A DNA stretch of 64,000 nt from Frateuria aurantia DSM 6220 (GTDB lineage: Bacteria; Pseudomonadota; Gammaproteobacteria; Xanthomonadales; Rhodanobacteraceae): positions 1,736,001 to 1,800,000 of the forward strand of contig NC_017033.1 of assembly GCF_000242255.2 (NCBI RefSeq). Reading direction: 5' to 3'. Made by a program: the position numbers and the translations under genes. Under the pieces are notes generated by a model. The model was not told the origin of the DNA. It made no database searches and saw nothing but the letters and a program-made list of their open reading frames with translations. Below, in pieces: positions 36,637 to 49,482 of this stretch (position 1 is the stretch's first letter; every line of letters begins with the position of its first letter).

Positions 36637-38061
36637 TCAGTTGCCCTTGTGGATCGCCCGTTTGTCGACGGCCAGAGCGGCCTCGTGCACGGCTTCGGAC
36701 AAGGTCGGATGGGCATGGACGATACGGGCCAGATCTTCGGAAGAGCCCTTGAATTCCATGGTCACCACGGCTTCGGCGATCAGCTCGGACACACCGGGAC
36801 CGACCATGTGCACGCCCAGCACGCGGTCGGTATCCGCATGGGCCAGCACCTTGACCTGGCCGACGGCCTCGTTCATGGCGACGGCACGCCCGACGGCGGC
36901 GAAGGGGAAGGTGCCGACCTTGTAGGGGATGCCGGCTTCCTTCAGCTGCGCCTCGGTCTTGCCGGCCCAGGCGATTTCCGGTTCGGTATAGATGACCCAG
37001 GGGATGGTGTCGAAGTCGATGTGGCCGGCCTTGCCGGCAATCCATTCGGCGACGGCCACGCCTTCTTCCGAACCCTTGTGGGCCAGCATCGGACCGCGGA
37101 CGGCATCGCCGATGGCCCAGACGCCGTCGACGCCGGTATGGTTGTGGTCGTCCACCACGATGCGGCCGCGCTCATCCAGCTTGACGCCGACATTCTCGGC
37201 CAGCAGACCCTCGGTATAGGCTCGGCGACCGACGGCGACCAGCAGCTTGTCGACGATCAGTACGTGCTCACCATCCTTGTCGGCATAGCTGAGATGGACT
37301 TCGTCGTTCTTGATCTCGACGCCGCTGGCCTTGGCGCCGACCTTGATCTTCAGGCCCTGCTTGGCGAATTCCTTGGCGGCGATCTTGGCGACGTCGGCAT
37401 CGGCCACCGACAGGAAGGCCGGCAAGGCCTCCAGCACGGTGACATCCGAGCCCAGCCGGTTCCAGACGCTGCCCAGTTCGAGGCCGATCACGCCTGCGCC
37501 GATGACGCCCAGACGCTTGGGTACTTCGGTCAGATCCAGAGCGCCGGCATTGTCGATGATGTACTTGCTGTCGAACTTCGCGAACGGCAGCTCGATCGGC
37601 ACCGAGCCCGAGGCCAGGATCACATTGGTGCCGCTGATGGTGGAGGTCTTGCCTTCCGGGTCGGTAATCTCGACCTGGTTGCCCTTCAGCAACTTGCCCT
37701 TGCCGAAAAACGGGGTGACCTTGTTGGCCTTGAACAGCTGGCCGATGCCGCCGGTGAACTGCTTGACGATCTTGTCCTTGCGGCCGATAAAGGTCTTCAG
37801 ATCGATCTTTGCGTTTTCCACCGTGATGCCATGCACCGGCAGATTGTGGGCCAGATTGTAGAACTGCCTAGAGGAATCGAGCAGGGCCTTGGAGGGGATG
37901 CAGCCCACGTTGAGGCAGGTGCCACCCAGGGCCTGCTTGCCGTCCTTGCCGGCAAAGGCGTCGACCACCGCGACCTTCAGGCCCAGCTGGGCGGCGCGGA
38001 TGGCGGCCACATAACCGGCTGGGCCGGCCCCGATGACGACGACGTCGAATTTGTCGCTCAT
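36637..38061 (-). CDS. lpdA: Dihydrolipoyl dehydrogenase (E3)
   Basis: 474 residues. FAD motif VVIGAGPAGYVAAIRAAQLG, redox disulfide GGTCLNVGCIPSKALLD, NAD motif VIGAGVIGLELGSVWNRLG, second FAD segment GVWAIGDAVRGPMLAHKGSEEG and the C-terminal catalytic His-Glu in HAHPTLSEAVHEA. It reoxidises the lipoyl domain of the E2 component encoded upstream. The order sucA-sucB-lpdA shows it serves mainly the 2-oxoglutarate complex. Confidence 0.96.
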   Translation of the reverse strand: MSDKFDVVVIGAGPAGYVAAIRAAQLGLKVAVVDAFAGKDGKQALGGTCLNVGCIPSKALLDSSRQFYNLAHNLPVHGITVENAKIDLKTFIGRKDKIVKQFTGGIGQLFKANKVTPFFGKGKLLKGNQVEITDPEGKTSTISGTNVILASGSVPIELPFAKFDSKYIIDNAGALDLTEVPKRLGVIGAGVIGLELGSVWNRLGSDVTVLEALPAFLSVADADVAKIAAKEFAKQGLKIKVGAKASGVEIKNDEVHLSYADKDGEHVLIVDKLLVAVGRRAYTEGLLAENVGVKLDERGRIVVDDHNHTGVDGVWAIGDAVRGPMLAHKGSEEGVAVAEWIAGKAGHIDFDTIPWVIYTEPEIAWAGKTEAQLKEAGIPYKVGTFPFAAVGRAVAMNEAVGQVKVLAHADTDRVLGVHMVGPGVSELIAEAVVTMEFKGSSEDLARIVHAHPTLSEAVHEAALAVDKRAIHKGN

Positions 38062-38171
38062 GGTAATTCCTTGAGACTGCAGGAAGGGTGTGGACCCTCC
38101 CGTCGAATGGGCGAGTGCCGTGCTGGCGACTGGATGATCATGGCGGATCTGCTGTGCAGATCATGCCAAAC

Positions 38172-38196
38172 CGGCCATCGCAGGGCGATGGCCGGC
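38172..38196 (-). other. Intercistronic hairpin between sucB and lpdA
   Basis: CCGGCCATCGC and GCGATGGCCGG form an 11-bp perfect stem with a 3-base loop, starting 7 bases after the sucB stop. On the coding strand it is followed by TTT only. It may cause partial termination or set differential mRNA stability between E2 and E3. Confidence 0.55.
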
Positions 38197-38203
38197 TCGG
38201 AGT

Positions 38204-39412
38204 TTACAGTCCCAGCAGCATCCGCTGCGGGTTTTCCAGCTGGTTCTTGATGTCGACCAGGAACAGCACGGCATCGCGACCGTCGATGATGCGGTGATCG
38301 TAGCTCAAGGCCAGATACATCATCGGTGCGGCCACGATCTGGCCGTTTTCCACTACCGGGCGTTCCTTGATGGTGTGCATGCCCAGGATCGCGCTCTGCG
38401 GCGGATTGATGATGGGGGTCGACAGCAGGGAGCCGAAGGTGCCGCCATTGGTGATGGTGAAGGTGCCGCCCTGCAGATCATCCAGGCCCAGCTTGCCCTC
38501 GCGGGCCTTCTTGGCGTAGTTCACGATGCCCTGCTCGATCTCGGCGAAGCTGAGATTCTGTGTGTCGCGAAGCACCGGGGTCACCAGACCCTTGTCGGTG
38601 GACACCGCGATCGAGATATCCTGATAGCCGTGATAGACCACGTCGCTGCCGTCGACCGAGGCATTGATCACCGGGTAGCGCTTGAGGGCTTCGGCGGCGG
38701 CCTTGACGAAGAAGCTCATGAAGCCCAGCTTGACGCCGTATTCCTTCTGGAACTGTTCGCCCAGGGATTTGCGCAGCTTGCTGACCTCGGCCAGATTCAC
38801 CTCGTTGAAGGAGGTCAGCATCGCGGTGCTGTTCTTGGCCTGCATCAGGCGCTCGGCGATGCGGGCGCGGATGCGCGTCATCGGCACGCGCTCTTCAGGG
38901 CGCTCGCCTGGGGTCGGAGCCACGGCTGCCTTGGCCGGCGCGGCAGCGGCCGCCGGTGCGGAATCCTGCTTGCCGTGATTGACCAGATCTTCCTTGGTCA
39001 CCCGGCCGTCACGACCGGTGCCGGTGACCTTGGACGGGTCGATACCTTCCTCCGTGGCGACGCGGCGACCGGCGGGGGACAGCTCGTCCAGCTTGCCGGC
39101 GGCTGCCGGTGCAGCGGCGGCAGTTCTGGCTTCAGCCTCTGCCGGTGCAGCGGCCGTTGCGGCGGCAGCCACGGCGCCTTCCTCGAAGATCGCGATGACC
39201 TGCTGACTGTTGACCGTGTCGCCTTCCTTGAACAGGATTTCCTTCAGCACGCCGTCGGCCGTGGCGGGTACTTCCAGCACGACCTTGTCGGTTTCCAGAT
39301 CCACCAGGTTCTCGTCTCGCTTCACGGCTTCACCGACCTGCTTGTGCCAGGTGGCGATGGTGGCATCGGAGACGGATTCCGGCAGAACCGGCACTTTAAC
39401 TTCGATCGACAT
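38204..39412 (-). CDS. sucB: Dihydrolipoyl succinyltransferase (E2) of 2-oxoglutarate dehydrogenase
   Basis: 402 residues: one lipoyl domain with the lipoylated lysine in [11 protein letters not shown], an Ala/Pro linker, the E1/E3-binding domain ([20 protein letters not shown] then GTGRDGRV), a second Ala-rich linker, and the catalytic domain ending [19 protein letters not shown] with the active-site H-x-x-x-D-G. Spacing to sucA is 7 bases. ATG 39412 (MSIEVKVP) is the standard start. Confidence 0.96.
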   Translation of the reverse strand: MSIEVKVPVLPESVSDATIATWHKQVGEAVKRDENLVDLETDKVVLEVPATADGVLKEILFKEGDTVNSQQVIAIFEEGAVAAAATAAAPAEAEARTAAAAPAAAGKLDELSPAGRRVATEEGIDPSKVTGTGRDGRVTKEDLVNHGKQDSAPAAAAAPAKAAVAPTPGERPEERVPMTRIRARIAERLMQAKNSTAMLTSFNEVNLAEVSKLRKSLGEQFQKEYGVKLGFMSFFVKAAAEALKRYPVINASVDGSDVVYHGYQDISIAVSTDKGLVTPVLRDTQNLSFAEIEQGIVNYAKKAREGKLGLDDLQGGTFTITNGGTFGSLLSTPIINPPQSAILGMHTIKERPVVENGQIVAAPMMYLALSYDHRIIDGRDAVLFLVDIKNQLENPQRMLLGL

Positions 39413-39419
39413 CGCAGGC

Positions 39420-42251
39420 TTACTCCGCTTCAAGTGATGAGTCGATGGACGCTGTCAGCGCCTGTTCGACCAAGGCCGTCTGTTCGGCAATATGGGTATT
39501 GAGGTGTCCTGCGGCCGGTGCGGCCGAGCTGCTGCGACCGGCATAGCTGAGGCGACGGCCGGCACCGGCACAGGCCTGCAGATGGTGGCGGATCTGGTAC
39601 CAGGCTCCCTGGTTCATCGGCTCTTCCTGACACCAGATGACGTCCCTGGCGGATGGATACTTTTCCAGCTGGGCCACCACCTCGGCACGTGGGAAGGGAT
39701 ACAGCTGCTCGACGCGCACCAGAGCCACATTGTGCAGTTCCTGATGCTGGGCGGCATCCAGCAGATCGTAATAGACCTTGCCGGCACACAGCACGACCCG
39801 GGTCACCGCCTCGGTCGGCAGCGGGCGATGCTCGCCGATCACAAGCTGGAACTCACCATCGGCCAGTTCGTCCAGGGTCGATACCGCCAGCTTGTGGCGC
39901 AGCAGCGATTTGGGCGTCATCACGATCAGCGGCTTGCGGGCGGGGCGCAGCATCTGCCGGCGGATCATGTGGAAATCCTGGGCCGGCGTGGTCGGCACGC
40001 AGACCGTCATATTGTCCAGCGCGCACAGTTGCAGATAGCGTTCCAGACGGGCCGAGGAATGTTCGGGGCCCTGGCCTTCATAGCCATGGGGCAGGAACAG
40101 CGCCAGTCCGCACAGTCGGCCCCACTTGGATTCGCCGGAACTGATGAACTGGTCGATCACCACCTGGGCGCCGTTGGCGAAGTCACCGAACTGGCCTTCC
40201 CAGATATTCAGGGTCTGCGGATCGGTGGTGGAATAGCCATATTCGAAGGCCATCACGGCCTCTTCGCTGAGGAGGGAGTCGATGACTTCGACCGTGGCGT
40301 CCTTGCGGACATCCTGCAGCGGGGTATAGGTGTGACCGTCTTTCTGGTCGTGCAGTACCGCATGACGATGGAAGAAGGTACCGCGGCCGCAGTCCTGGCC
40401 GACCAGGCGCAGGTTGAAGTCGTTGTCGACCAAGCTGGCATAGGCCAGATTTTCGGCAAAGCCCCAGTCACCGGCCACCTCGCCGGAGGCCATCTTGCGG
40501 CGGTCATCATAGATCTTGGCGACACGCGACTGCAGCACCAGATCCGCGGGAAGCTGGGTCAGCTGCGAGGCCAGCTCGATCAGCCGCTGCTTCGGCACGC
40601 GGGTGTCCACCTTGGTGGACAGACGACCATTGATGTAGGGCGCCCAGTCGAAATGGATGTCCTTGGGCAGGTCGTGGGCCAGGTCGGCCATCGGCTCGCC
40701 GGCCTCCAGACGATCACGATAGGCTTCGAACAGTTTCTGGACGTCACCGTCGGCGATCACGCCTTCCTTCACCAGCTCGGCCCCGTACAGCTCACGGGTC
40801 GGGGCGCGCTTGCGGATGATCTGGTACATCACCGGCTGGGTGGCCATCGGCTCGTCGGCCTCGTTGTGGCCGTGACGGCGATAGCAGACCAGGTCGATCA
40901 CCACATCTTTCTGGAAGGTCTTGCGGAACTCGTAGGCCAGGCGGGTGACTTCGATCACCGCTTCCGGATCTTCACCGTTCACATGGAACACCGGTGCGTT
41001 GACCATCTTGGCCAGATCGGTGCAGTACTGGGTCGAGCGCGAATCCAGCGGGTTGGACGTGGTGAAGCCGACCTGGTTGTTGACCACCACATGCAGGGTG
41101 CCGCCGATCTTGAAGCCACGGGCCTGAGACATGTTCATCAGTTCCATGTTGACGCCCTGGCCGGCGAAGGCCGCGTCACCATGGATCAGCACGGCCATCG
41201 AATGCTGGCAGGCCTCGTCGCCACGCTTGGTCTGGCGGGCCCGGACCGAGCCGGCCACCACCGGGTTGACGATTTCGAGATGCGAGGGATTGAAGGCCAG
41301 GGCGACATGCACGCCTCCCTTGGGCGTGGCGATATCGGCCGAGAAGCCCATGTGGTACTTCACGTCACCCGAGTGCGCCGGATCGTCCGGGTGCTCGAAC
41401 TTGCCTTCGAATTCATTGAACAGGGTGCGCGGCGGCTTGCCCAGGATATTGACCAGCATGTTCAGGCGACCGCGGTGGGCCATGCCGATCACCAGTTCCT
41501 TGACGCCGTTGTCCCCTGCCGCGCGGACAATGTCATCCATCAAGGGGATCAGGCTGTCGCCGCCTTCCAGCGAGAAACGCTTCTGGCCGACATACTTGGT
41601 ATGCAGATAGCGTTCCAGACCGTCGGCCGCGGTGAGTCCCTGCAGCAGGCGGCGCTTTTCATCGGCGCCGAGGCCGGCATTGCCGCCGGCCTGCTCCAGA
41701 CGCTCATGGATCCATTCGCGCTGATGGCTGCGACTGATATGCATGAACTCGGCACCGATGCTGCCGGCATAGGTGCGCTTGAGCTGCACCAGCAGTTCGC
41801 GCAGGGTCAGGCGCTGGGCGCCGCCATAATTGCCTGTGTCGAAAACAGTATCAAGATCGCCGTTGTCCAGACCGTGGAAGGACGGCTCCAGATCGGGGGC
41901 GGCGAGATGCTCGGCCAGACCCAGCGGATCAAGCCTGGCGGCCAGATGGCCGCGGGAGCGGTAGGCCGTGATCAGCCGAAGGATGGCCGCCTGCTTGCGG
42001 GCGTGGGCCTCATCGGCCGGGGCGGCAGCGTGGACGCGCTGCTTTTGTGCGGATTCGATGCGGGCGATGGCAGCGGAGTGGGGGACGTCACCGGATTCGC
42101 GGCCTTTGAAACGGGCGAAGTACTGGCTCCACTCATCGGGAACGGCCGCGCTGTCGTTCAACCAGGTTTCGTAAAGCTGTTCAACATAGTCGGCGTTGCC
42201 GCCTGCTAGCTGCGAGGTTTCGGCAAACTCGCGAATCAGATTTGTGCTCAC
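39420..42251 (-). CDS. sucA: 2-oxoglutarate dehydrogenase E1 component
   Basis: 943 residues, the normal length. The N-terminus shows [25 protein letters not shown]; the thiamine diphosphate domain has [17 protein letters not shown] and the GDAAFAGQG motif; the transketolase-like C-terminal half has [20 protein letters not shown] then [20 protein letters not shown]. It decarboxylates 2-oxoglutarate and succinylates SucB. It is the first gene of the leftward sucAB-lpdA operon. Confidence 0.97.
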   Translation of the reverse strand: MSTNLIREFAETSQLAGGNADYVEQLYETWLNDSAAVPDEWSQYFARFKGRESGDVPHSAAIARIESAQKQRVHAAAPADEAHARKQAAILRLITAYRSRGHLAARLDPLGLAEHLAAPDLEPSFHGLDNGDLDTVFDTGNYGGAQRLTLRELLVQLKRTYAGSIGAEFMHISRSHQREWIHERLEQAGGNAGLGADEKRRLLQGLTAADGLERYLHTKYVGQKRFSLEGGDSLIPLMDDIVRAAGDNGVKELVIGMAHRGRLNMLVNILGKPPRTLFNEFEGKFEHPDDPAHSGDVKYHMGFSADIATPKGGVHVALAFNPSHLEIVNPVVAGSVRARQTKRGDEACQHSMAVLIHGDAAFAGQGVNMELMNMSQARGFKIGGTLHVVVNNQVGFTTSNPLDSRSTQYCTDLAKMVNAPVFHVNGEDPEAVIEVTRLAYEFRKTFQKDVVIDLVCYRRHGHNEADEPMATQPVMYQIIRKRAPTRELYGAELVKEGVIADGDVQKLFEAYRDRLEAGEPMADLAHDLPKDIHFDWAPYINGRLSTKVDTRVPKQRLIELASQLTQLPADLVLQSRVAKIYDDRRKMASGEVAGDWGFAENLAYASLVDNDFNLRLVGQDCGRGTFFHRHAVLHDQKDGHTYTPLQDVRKDATVEVIDSLLSEEAVMAFEYGYSTTDPQTLNIWEGQFGDFANGAQVVIDQFISSGESKWGRLCGLALFLPHGYEGQGPEHSSARLERYLQLCALDNMTVCVPTTPAQDFHMIRRQMLRPARKPLIVMTPKSLLRHKLAVSTLDELADGEFQLVIGEHRPLPTEAVTRVVLCAGKVYYDLLDAAQHQELHNVALVRVEQLYPFPRAEVVAQLEKYPSARDVIWCQEEPMNQGAWYQIRHHLQACAGAGRRLSYAGRSSSAAPAAGHLNTHIAEQTALVEQALTASIDSSLEAE

Positions 42252-42386
42252 GTTACCACCGGCATTGGCTTTGAAGAGGTACAGGCTGAGAAGAGGTGAC
42301 GGTCGCTGTTCTCGACCGTCGCTGGCTATCGGCAGCGAAGAATTATCCTCCCCCTATTGCGCTGCGACAACCCGGCGCCTTGCATT

Positions 42387-42413
42387 TTTTATCGAGAGAT
42401 GCCTTCGATAAAA
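42387..42413. promoter_or_regulatory. AT-rich inverted repeat upstream of sucA
   Basis: TTTTATCGA and TCGATAAAA form perfect 9-base arms with a 9-base spacer, about 136 bases upstream of the sucA start and about 100 bases after the roxA stop. The AT-rich arms in GC-rich DNA suggest a regulator site or promoter element for sucA. It lacks a terminator T run in the roxA direction. Confidence 0.4.
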
Positions 42414-42514
42414 CGAAACGATGGCGACGCATCCATGCGCGAGGCGGTTGAGACAGAGCGATGGCGGCCGCTGCCGGCCAGCCGTCGTTCAGTCATTCTG
42501 TCCAGTGGATGAAC

Positions 42515-43717
42515 TCAGTCTTCCGGCCAGGCCAGCACGAACTGGCCTTCCTCGATCAGACGCGCCAGCAGGTCGAGGGTGGCAGCGGGAGGTGCCGGAT
42601 CGAGCTTCGGTGTCGGGAGGCACAGGCCTTCGGCGACCTCCGGCTCGGCATTCCAGGCATGGCCGCAGGCAAACAGCCTGCCTTGCCCGTCGGCATGCCC
42701 CCATGCCAATCGCGCCCAGGGATGACGGATCAGGACTTCGCCGGCCGCCAATCGTGCCGCGATATCGGCCGGATCGACATTCTCTTCGGAGGGAGCCGGA
42801 GTCTGTGCAGCGCGATAACGGGTGACGAAGCGGCCGAACCAGTCCAGCACCATCGCATCGGACAGGGCGGCGGTCATCGGTACGGCGGCACGGACCCGCT
42901 GCAGGGCCGCTGCATCGATTTCGCCGGCACGCAAGGACGGCACCAGGTCGGGATCGGCATAGCGCTGGTCCTCGCTCAGGCGTTCGGCCAGATAATCGGC
43001 CAGATCACCGGTCAGCTCGGCCTTGGACGGCGCGCGCATGCCTACCGACATGGTCATGCACGGACCGCCATCGGCGATGCCGTCATGCGGAATATTCGGA
43101 GGCAGATACAAGATGTCGCCGGGCTCAAGCACCCACCGATGATCGGGCTTGAACACCTGCAGCTGCTTCAGCTCGATATCCGGGCGAAAATCGCGGGGGC
43201 CGTCTTGATCGGTGTCGATGGCCCAGGCGCGGCGGCCCAGGGTCTGCACCAGAAATACGTCGTACTGGTCGATATGGGGGCCGACACCGCCGCCTTCCTC
43301 GGCATAGGAGATCATGATGTCATCGACGCGCCAGCTCGGCAGAAAACCGAAGGGCTGCAACCAGGCGGCCACGTCGGTATCCCATTTGTCGACATCCTGC
43401 ACCAGCAGGGTCCAATGGTCTTCGGGCAGCTCGGCGAAGTCGGACTCGGCGAAGGGACCTTGCCGCAGATGCCATGCTCCGCTGGCCGGATCGTGAACCG
43501 CGATGCGGGCCAGCACGCCTTCTTCGCAAGCCAGACCACCAAGGTCATCCGGATCGATCGGTGGTTGCAGGTCCGGAAACGCGCCGCGGATCAGCAGCGG
43601 GTGTTTCTGCCAGTAGTCACGCAGGAAAACCTCGGCGGACATGCCCAGCGGCAGGCCGGGGCGGGCATGGACTTCAATGGCGGGAGCGGGAGCAGCGGAA
43701 ACAGTCATGGCAGGCAT
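42515..43717 (-). CDS. roxA: Ribosomal oxygenase RoxA (YcfD-like), uL16 arginine hydroxylase
   Basis: 400 residues of the JmjC/cupin 2-oxoglutarate oxygenase family. The iron facial triad is HID (His148, Asp150) in GVGPHIDQYDVFLVQ and the later His in ILYLPPNIPHDGIA. The N-terminus EVFLRDYWQKHPLLIRGAF and DVDKWDTDVAAWLQPF are characteristic of YcfD/RoxA, which hydroxylates an arginine of ribosomal protein L16. It sits upstream of the sucA operon on the same strand with a 260-base gap. MTVSAAP at residue 4 is an alternative start. Confidence 0.9.
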   Translation of the reverse strand: MPAMTVSAAPAPAIEVHARPGLPLGMSAEVFLRDYWQKHPLLIRGAFPDLQPPIDPDDLGGLACEEGVLARIAVHDPASGAWHLRQGPFAESDFAELPEDHWTLLVQDVDKWDTDVAAWLQPFGFLPSWRVDDIMISYAEEGGGVGPHIDQYDVFLVQTLGRRAWAIDTDQDGPRDFRPDIELKQLQVFKPDHRWVLEPGDILYLPPNIPHDGIADGGPCMTMSVGMRAPSKAELTGDLADYLAERLSEDQRYADPDLVPSLRAGEIDAAALQRVRAAVPMTAALSDAMVLDWFGRFVTRYRAAQTPAPSEENVDPADIAARLAAGEVLIRHPWARLAWGHADGQGRLFACGHAWNAEPEVAEGLCLPTPKLDPAPPAATLDLLARLIEEGQFVLAWPED

Positions 43718-43733
43718 CGTGGCAACGGCGGAA

Positions 43734-43758
43734 GATGCAGTCCGCAGAGGACTGCATC
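43734..43758 (-). terminator. GC hairpin after TonB receptor gene
   Basis: GATGCAGTCC and GGACTGCATC pair perfectly (10 bp, 5-base loop), 54 bases beyond the receptor stop and just ahead of roxA. No U-tract. It likely separates the two leftward units. Confidence 0.55.
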
Positions 43759-43811
43759 CGGGGTCGCAAGTCTACACCGACTGCCATCGCGTCGGATCCC
43801 CGGGACAAAGA

Positions 43812-46043
43812 TCAGAGGTCCAGCTCGACGCTGGCACTGAAGGTGCGCGGCGTGCCCAGTACACCGGTATAGCTGGCGGCGCTGCCATTGTTGCTGCCGG
43901 TGTACAGGCCGGCCCAGTAGCGCCGGTCGGTGAGGTTTTCCAGCTGCAGCCGCACGATCAGGGGATGTCCCTTGGTCCGGGTCTGCCAGCGCGCACCCAG
44001 ATTCATCGCCACATAGGCCGAGGCATAGCTGTTGTTGCTGTTGGTGGCCGCCACCCGGCTGCGGTACTGGCCGCCGAGACTGACGGCCCACAAGTCCTCG
44101 CCCGGTACGGGCAGCAGATAGTCCAGCAGAACCCCGGCCTGGGCCTGGGGCACGCCGACGACCCGCCGATTGTCGTTCAGGGGCGAGCTGGTGCCCTGCA
44201 GGCGGGCATCGATCCAGCTGGCGCCGCCCAGGATCGACAGCCGGGAGGTGATCTGGCCGTTGGCGCTCAGTTCGATGCCGTTGTTCCGCTGTGTGCCCTG
44301 GGTCTGGTAGATATTGTCGTCGCCGGCGAAGCTGTAGGCCCGCTCGATATGGAACAGCGCGGCGCCCAGCTGGGTATGGCCCAGGGTGCGCTTGTAGCCC
44401 AGTTCGTACTGGCGACTGCGATAGGGAGCCATCACCTGGTTGGCGTTCTCGGCGCTGGCCGGAGCGATGTCGCCAGGCTGGATGCTGCGGGCCCAGCTGA
44501 AATACAGGGTGTCGAGCGCGTCCGGGGTATAGATCGCCGTCACCGTCGGACTGATCGCATGGTGGACCTGGTAGCTGCTGGTCAATGCGCCGTTCCTGGC
44601 GTAATTCTGGGTCCGCAGCCAGCTCGAGCTGACCACGCCCAGCAGCGCCCACTGCTCGTTGAAATGCACGGTGTCGCCGACCACCAGTGATTGCTCGGCA
44701 TTGCGCGCGGCTAGCGGGCCATGGCCATGGCCGAAATCTCCGCCCCAGGGCTGCATCGGGAAGCTGGCCGGGTCCTGCAGAGTGGCGCTGCCCAGTGCCA
44801 CCGAGCTTGGCGTATGGCCGGCGTATTGCAGCTCGGAAAAACCATTGGTGCCTAGATTCAGCTCATGGTGGACCGAGCCGGTATCGAAGTCGCCATTCAG
44901 GTACAGCGAGTTGCTGGTCACGGTAAAGCGGCTGGCGGCGCCCTGGCCATAGCTGGAGGCATAGTCGCCATGGTTGCCGACCAGGGTGGTATTGATGCCG
45001 CCCAGATAACGGTCGGCCATCTCTTTCAGGCCGCCCAGGCTGATCTGCCAGTGCTCGTTGAAATGATGGATCAGCTTGGCTTTGTAGATGCGGGTGTGTT
45101 CGTCCACCCCGGCATAGGACTCGGCAAGTCCGGTCAGATGGGGATCCGGCGCATTGGGCAGCTCGGTATTGCCCTTGGATCCATAGGTGAAGCTGCCGGG
45201 AAATCCGCGCTGATGAAAGTAGTAGTCGCTGGCATCGAGCTGCAGCACGGTGTTTTCATCGAGATGGATGTCGAAGTCGCCGCTGAGCAGCTTGCGACGT
45301 TCCTGGCTGCCGCGATAGACCCCGCTGCCCTCGCCTTGCAGGGCATTGATGCGATAGCCCAGCCAGCCGCCACGTCCGATCCGGCCGCCCAGGTCCAGCT
45401 GGCCGGTCCACATGCCGCGCCCGTCTTCCCGGGCGATGATGCGGTTGACGAAGTGGTCGGTGGGCCGCTTCAAGGTGTAGTCGAACACGCCCGACGGGGC
45501 GGTTGGGCCGTACAGCGAGCCGGCCAGCCCGTTGAGTACGGACACGTTCTGCAGCATCTCCACCGGATAGGCGGTGGTGTCGATGACATTCAGTCCATCC
45601 ATGCGGCTGTTGGAGACCACTTCACCGGCCATGCCGCGGGTCAGCGGACGCTGGCCGACCTGGGTGGAGGGCAGATAGGCCAGCAGATCATTCGGATCGG
45701 TCGCCAATTGGTTGGTCATCACGGAGGTGTCGACCTGGGAAACCATGAAGGGTGTCTGCTGCCAGCTGCGGGTGCCCAGAGGCCCATTGGCCGGCGGGGT
45801 GATCCGGGTGGTCTGGACCATGCCGTAACCTTCCTCGGCCTTGCCGGCCCTGACCTGGACGGCATCCAGGAGGTGACTGTGCTGCCGATCCGCCGTGGCA
45901 GGTTTGTTCGGGCTGGCTTGCGCGGCGGCCTGGGCCAGCAGCGGTACGGCCATCAGGCAGAGGCCTTGCAGACAGGCGATGACGAGCGGGCGGAGCGGCT
46001 GTCCTCGGCGAGGGGCGGGGTGGCAGGAACAGGCATTCTTCAC
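43812..46043 (-). CDS. TonB-dependent outer-membrane receptor
   Basis: 743 residues with a long signal peptide (ends AAAQAS region), then a plug domain (QQTPFMVSQVDTSVMTNQLA, LLAYLPSTQVG, RMDGLNVIDTTAYPVEMLQ, VLNGLAGSLYGPTAPSGVFDY) and a 22-strand-type barrel with GTQRNNGIELSANGQITSRL and the C-terminal LENLTDRRYW then TFSASVELDL. It resembles the siderophore class, but no Fur box is visible upstream. The adjacent upstream gene is a ModE-type regulator and an inverted repeat lies between them, so the substrate may be molybdate, a metal chelate or something else. Substrate cannot be told from sequence. Confidence 0.9.
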   Translation of the reverse strand: MKNACSCHPAPRRGQPLRPLVIACLQGLCLMAVPLLAQAAAQASPNKPATADRQHSHLLDAVQVRAGKAEEGYGMVQTTRITPPANGPLGTRSWQQTPFMVSQVDTSVMTNQLATDPNDLLAYLPSTQVGQRPLTRGMAGEVVSNSRMDGLNVIDTTAYPVEMLQNVSVLNGLAGSLYGPTAPSGVFDYTLKRPTDHFVNRIIAREDGRGMWTGQLDLGGRIGRGGWLGYRINALQGEGSGVYRGSQERRKLLSGDFDIHLDENTVLQLDASDYYFHQRGFPGSFTYGSKGNTELPNAPDPHLTGLAESYAGVDEHTRIYKAKLIHHFNEHWQISLGGLKEMADRYLGGINTTLVGNHGDYASSYGQGAASRFTVTSNSLYLNGDFDTGSVHHELNLGTNGFSELQYAGHTPSSVALGSATLQDPASFPMQPWGGDFGHGHGPLAARNAEQSLVVGDTVHFNEQWALLGVVSSSWLRTQNYARNGALTSSYQVHHAISPTVTAIYTPDALDTLYFSWARSIQPGDIAPASAENANQVMAPYRSRQYELGYKRTLGHTQLGAALFHIERAYSFAGDDNIYQTQGTQRNNGIELSANGQITSRLSILGGASWIDARLQGTSSPLNDNRRVVGVPQAQAGVLLDYLLPVPGEDLWAVSLGGQYRSRVAATNSNNSYASAYVAMNLGARWQTRTKGHPLIVRLQLENLTDRRYWAGLYTGSNNGSAASYTGVLGTPRTFSASVELDL

Positions 46044-46079
46044 GTTAATATCGCGTTAGTCCGATAGATTTGGTGAACT

Positions 46080-46114
46080 ATATCGGCGCGACTGCATGAC
46101 CGCAACGCCGATAT
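46080..46114. promoter_or_regulatory. Inverted repeat, candidate operator of the ModE-like regulator
   Basis: ATATCGGCG and CGCCGATAT are perfect 9-base inverted arms separated by 17 bases, 37 bases upstream of the TonB receptor start and 35 bases after the regulator's stop. TATAT-containing arms are reminiscent of ModE sites, but the spacing differs from the E. coli one. Assignment is inference. Confidence 0.45.
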
Positions 46115-46148
46115 GTACGGGCGTCGCGTTCGGCGTTGCGGGCAGGCG

Positions 46149-46508
46149 TCAGCTGGCGCCGGGAAGGCGCAGGCTGGAGAGTGTCGTCAATTCATCGGCC
46201 AGCAGGGTCGCGGCGCGGGCCTGCAGTCGCCGGTAGGTCTCGCAGACGGTGATGCCGGCCGGGGTCAGGGTAGCCCCGCCCCGTTGATTGCCGCCTTTGC
46301 GGGTCTGGGCCAGAGGGCGCCCAAAGGTATGGTTCAGCGCCTCCAGCAATTGCCAGGCCCGCCGATAACTCATGTCCATGCTGCGGGCGGCCGCCGAGAT
46401 CGAGCCGGTCTCGGCGATCCGCTCCAGAAGCTGGATCTTGCCCTTGCCCAGGGCATCTTCTTCGCCGAATACGATGCGGATGCTGAGCTGGGGCAGGGGC
46501 GAGGTCAC
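46149..46508 (-). CDS. Stand-alone ModE-type winged-helix regulator
   Basis: 119 residues. The sequence KGKIQLLERIAETGSISAAA and SYRRAWQLLEALNHTFGRPLAQ with GGATLTPAG matches the N-terminal LysR-like DNA-binding domain of ModE. The two C-terminal molbindin domains that bind molybdate in E. coli ModE are absent, so an effector is not obvious. It lies between purB (11-base gap) and the TonB receptor gene on the same strand. It probably controls the receptor. ATG 46508 is the only plausible start. Confidence 0.85.
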   Translation of the reverse strand: MTSPLPQLSIRIVFGEEDALGKGKIQLLERIAETGSISAAARSMDMSYRRAWQLLEALNHTFGRPLAQTRKGGNQRGGATLTPAGITVCETYRRLQARAATLLADELTTLSSLRLPGAS

Positions 46509-46519
46509 GGCACCCAGCC

Positions 46520-49414
<2,895 letters not shown>

Positions 49415-49482
49415 GTCGCGGACGCCAGTCGGGGGCGGGCGTGTCGTGACCTGGGTTGTTTGTGCCCACGAGGCCGGTCCCG

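Noticed and set aside
36607-38250. A 547-codon frame antisense to lpdA
   Set aside because: Same cause; it has no signal, motif or ribosome site and lpdA is complete.
39492-42209. A 905-codon open frame on the plus strand fully antisense to sucA
   Set aside because: High GC3 codon bias of sucA keeps the antisense frame open; the translation is His/Gly/Gln-rich with no family match, while sucA is unmistakable.
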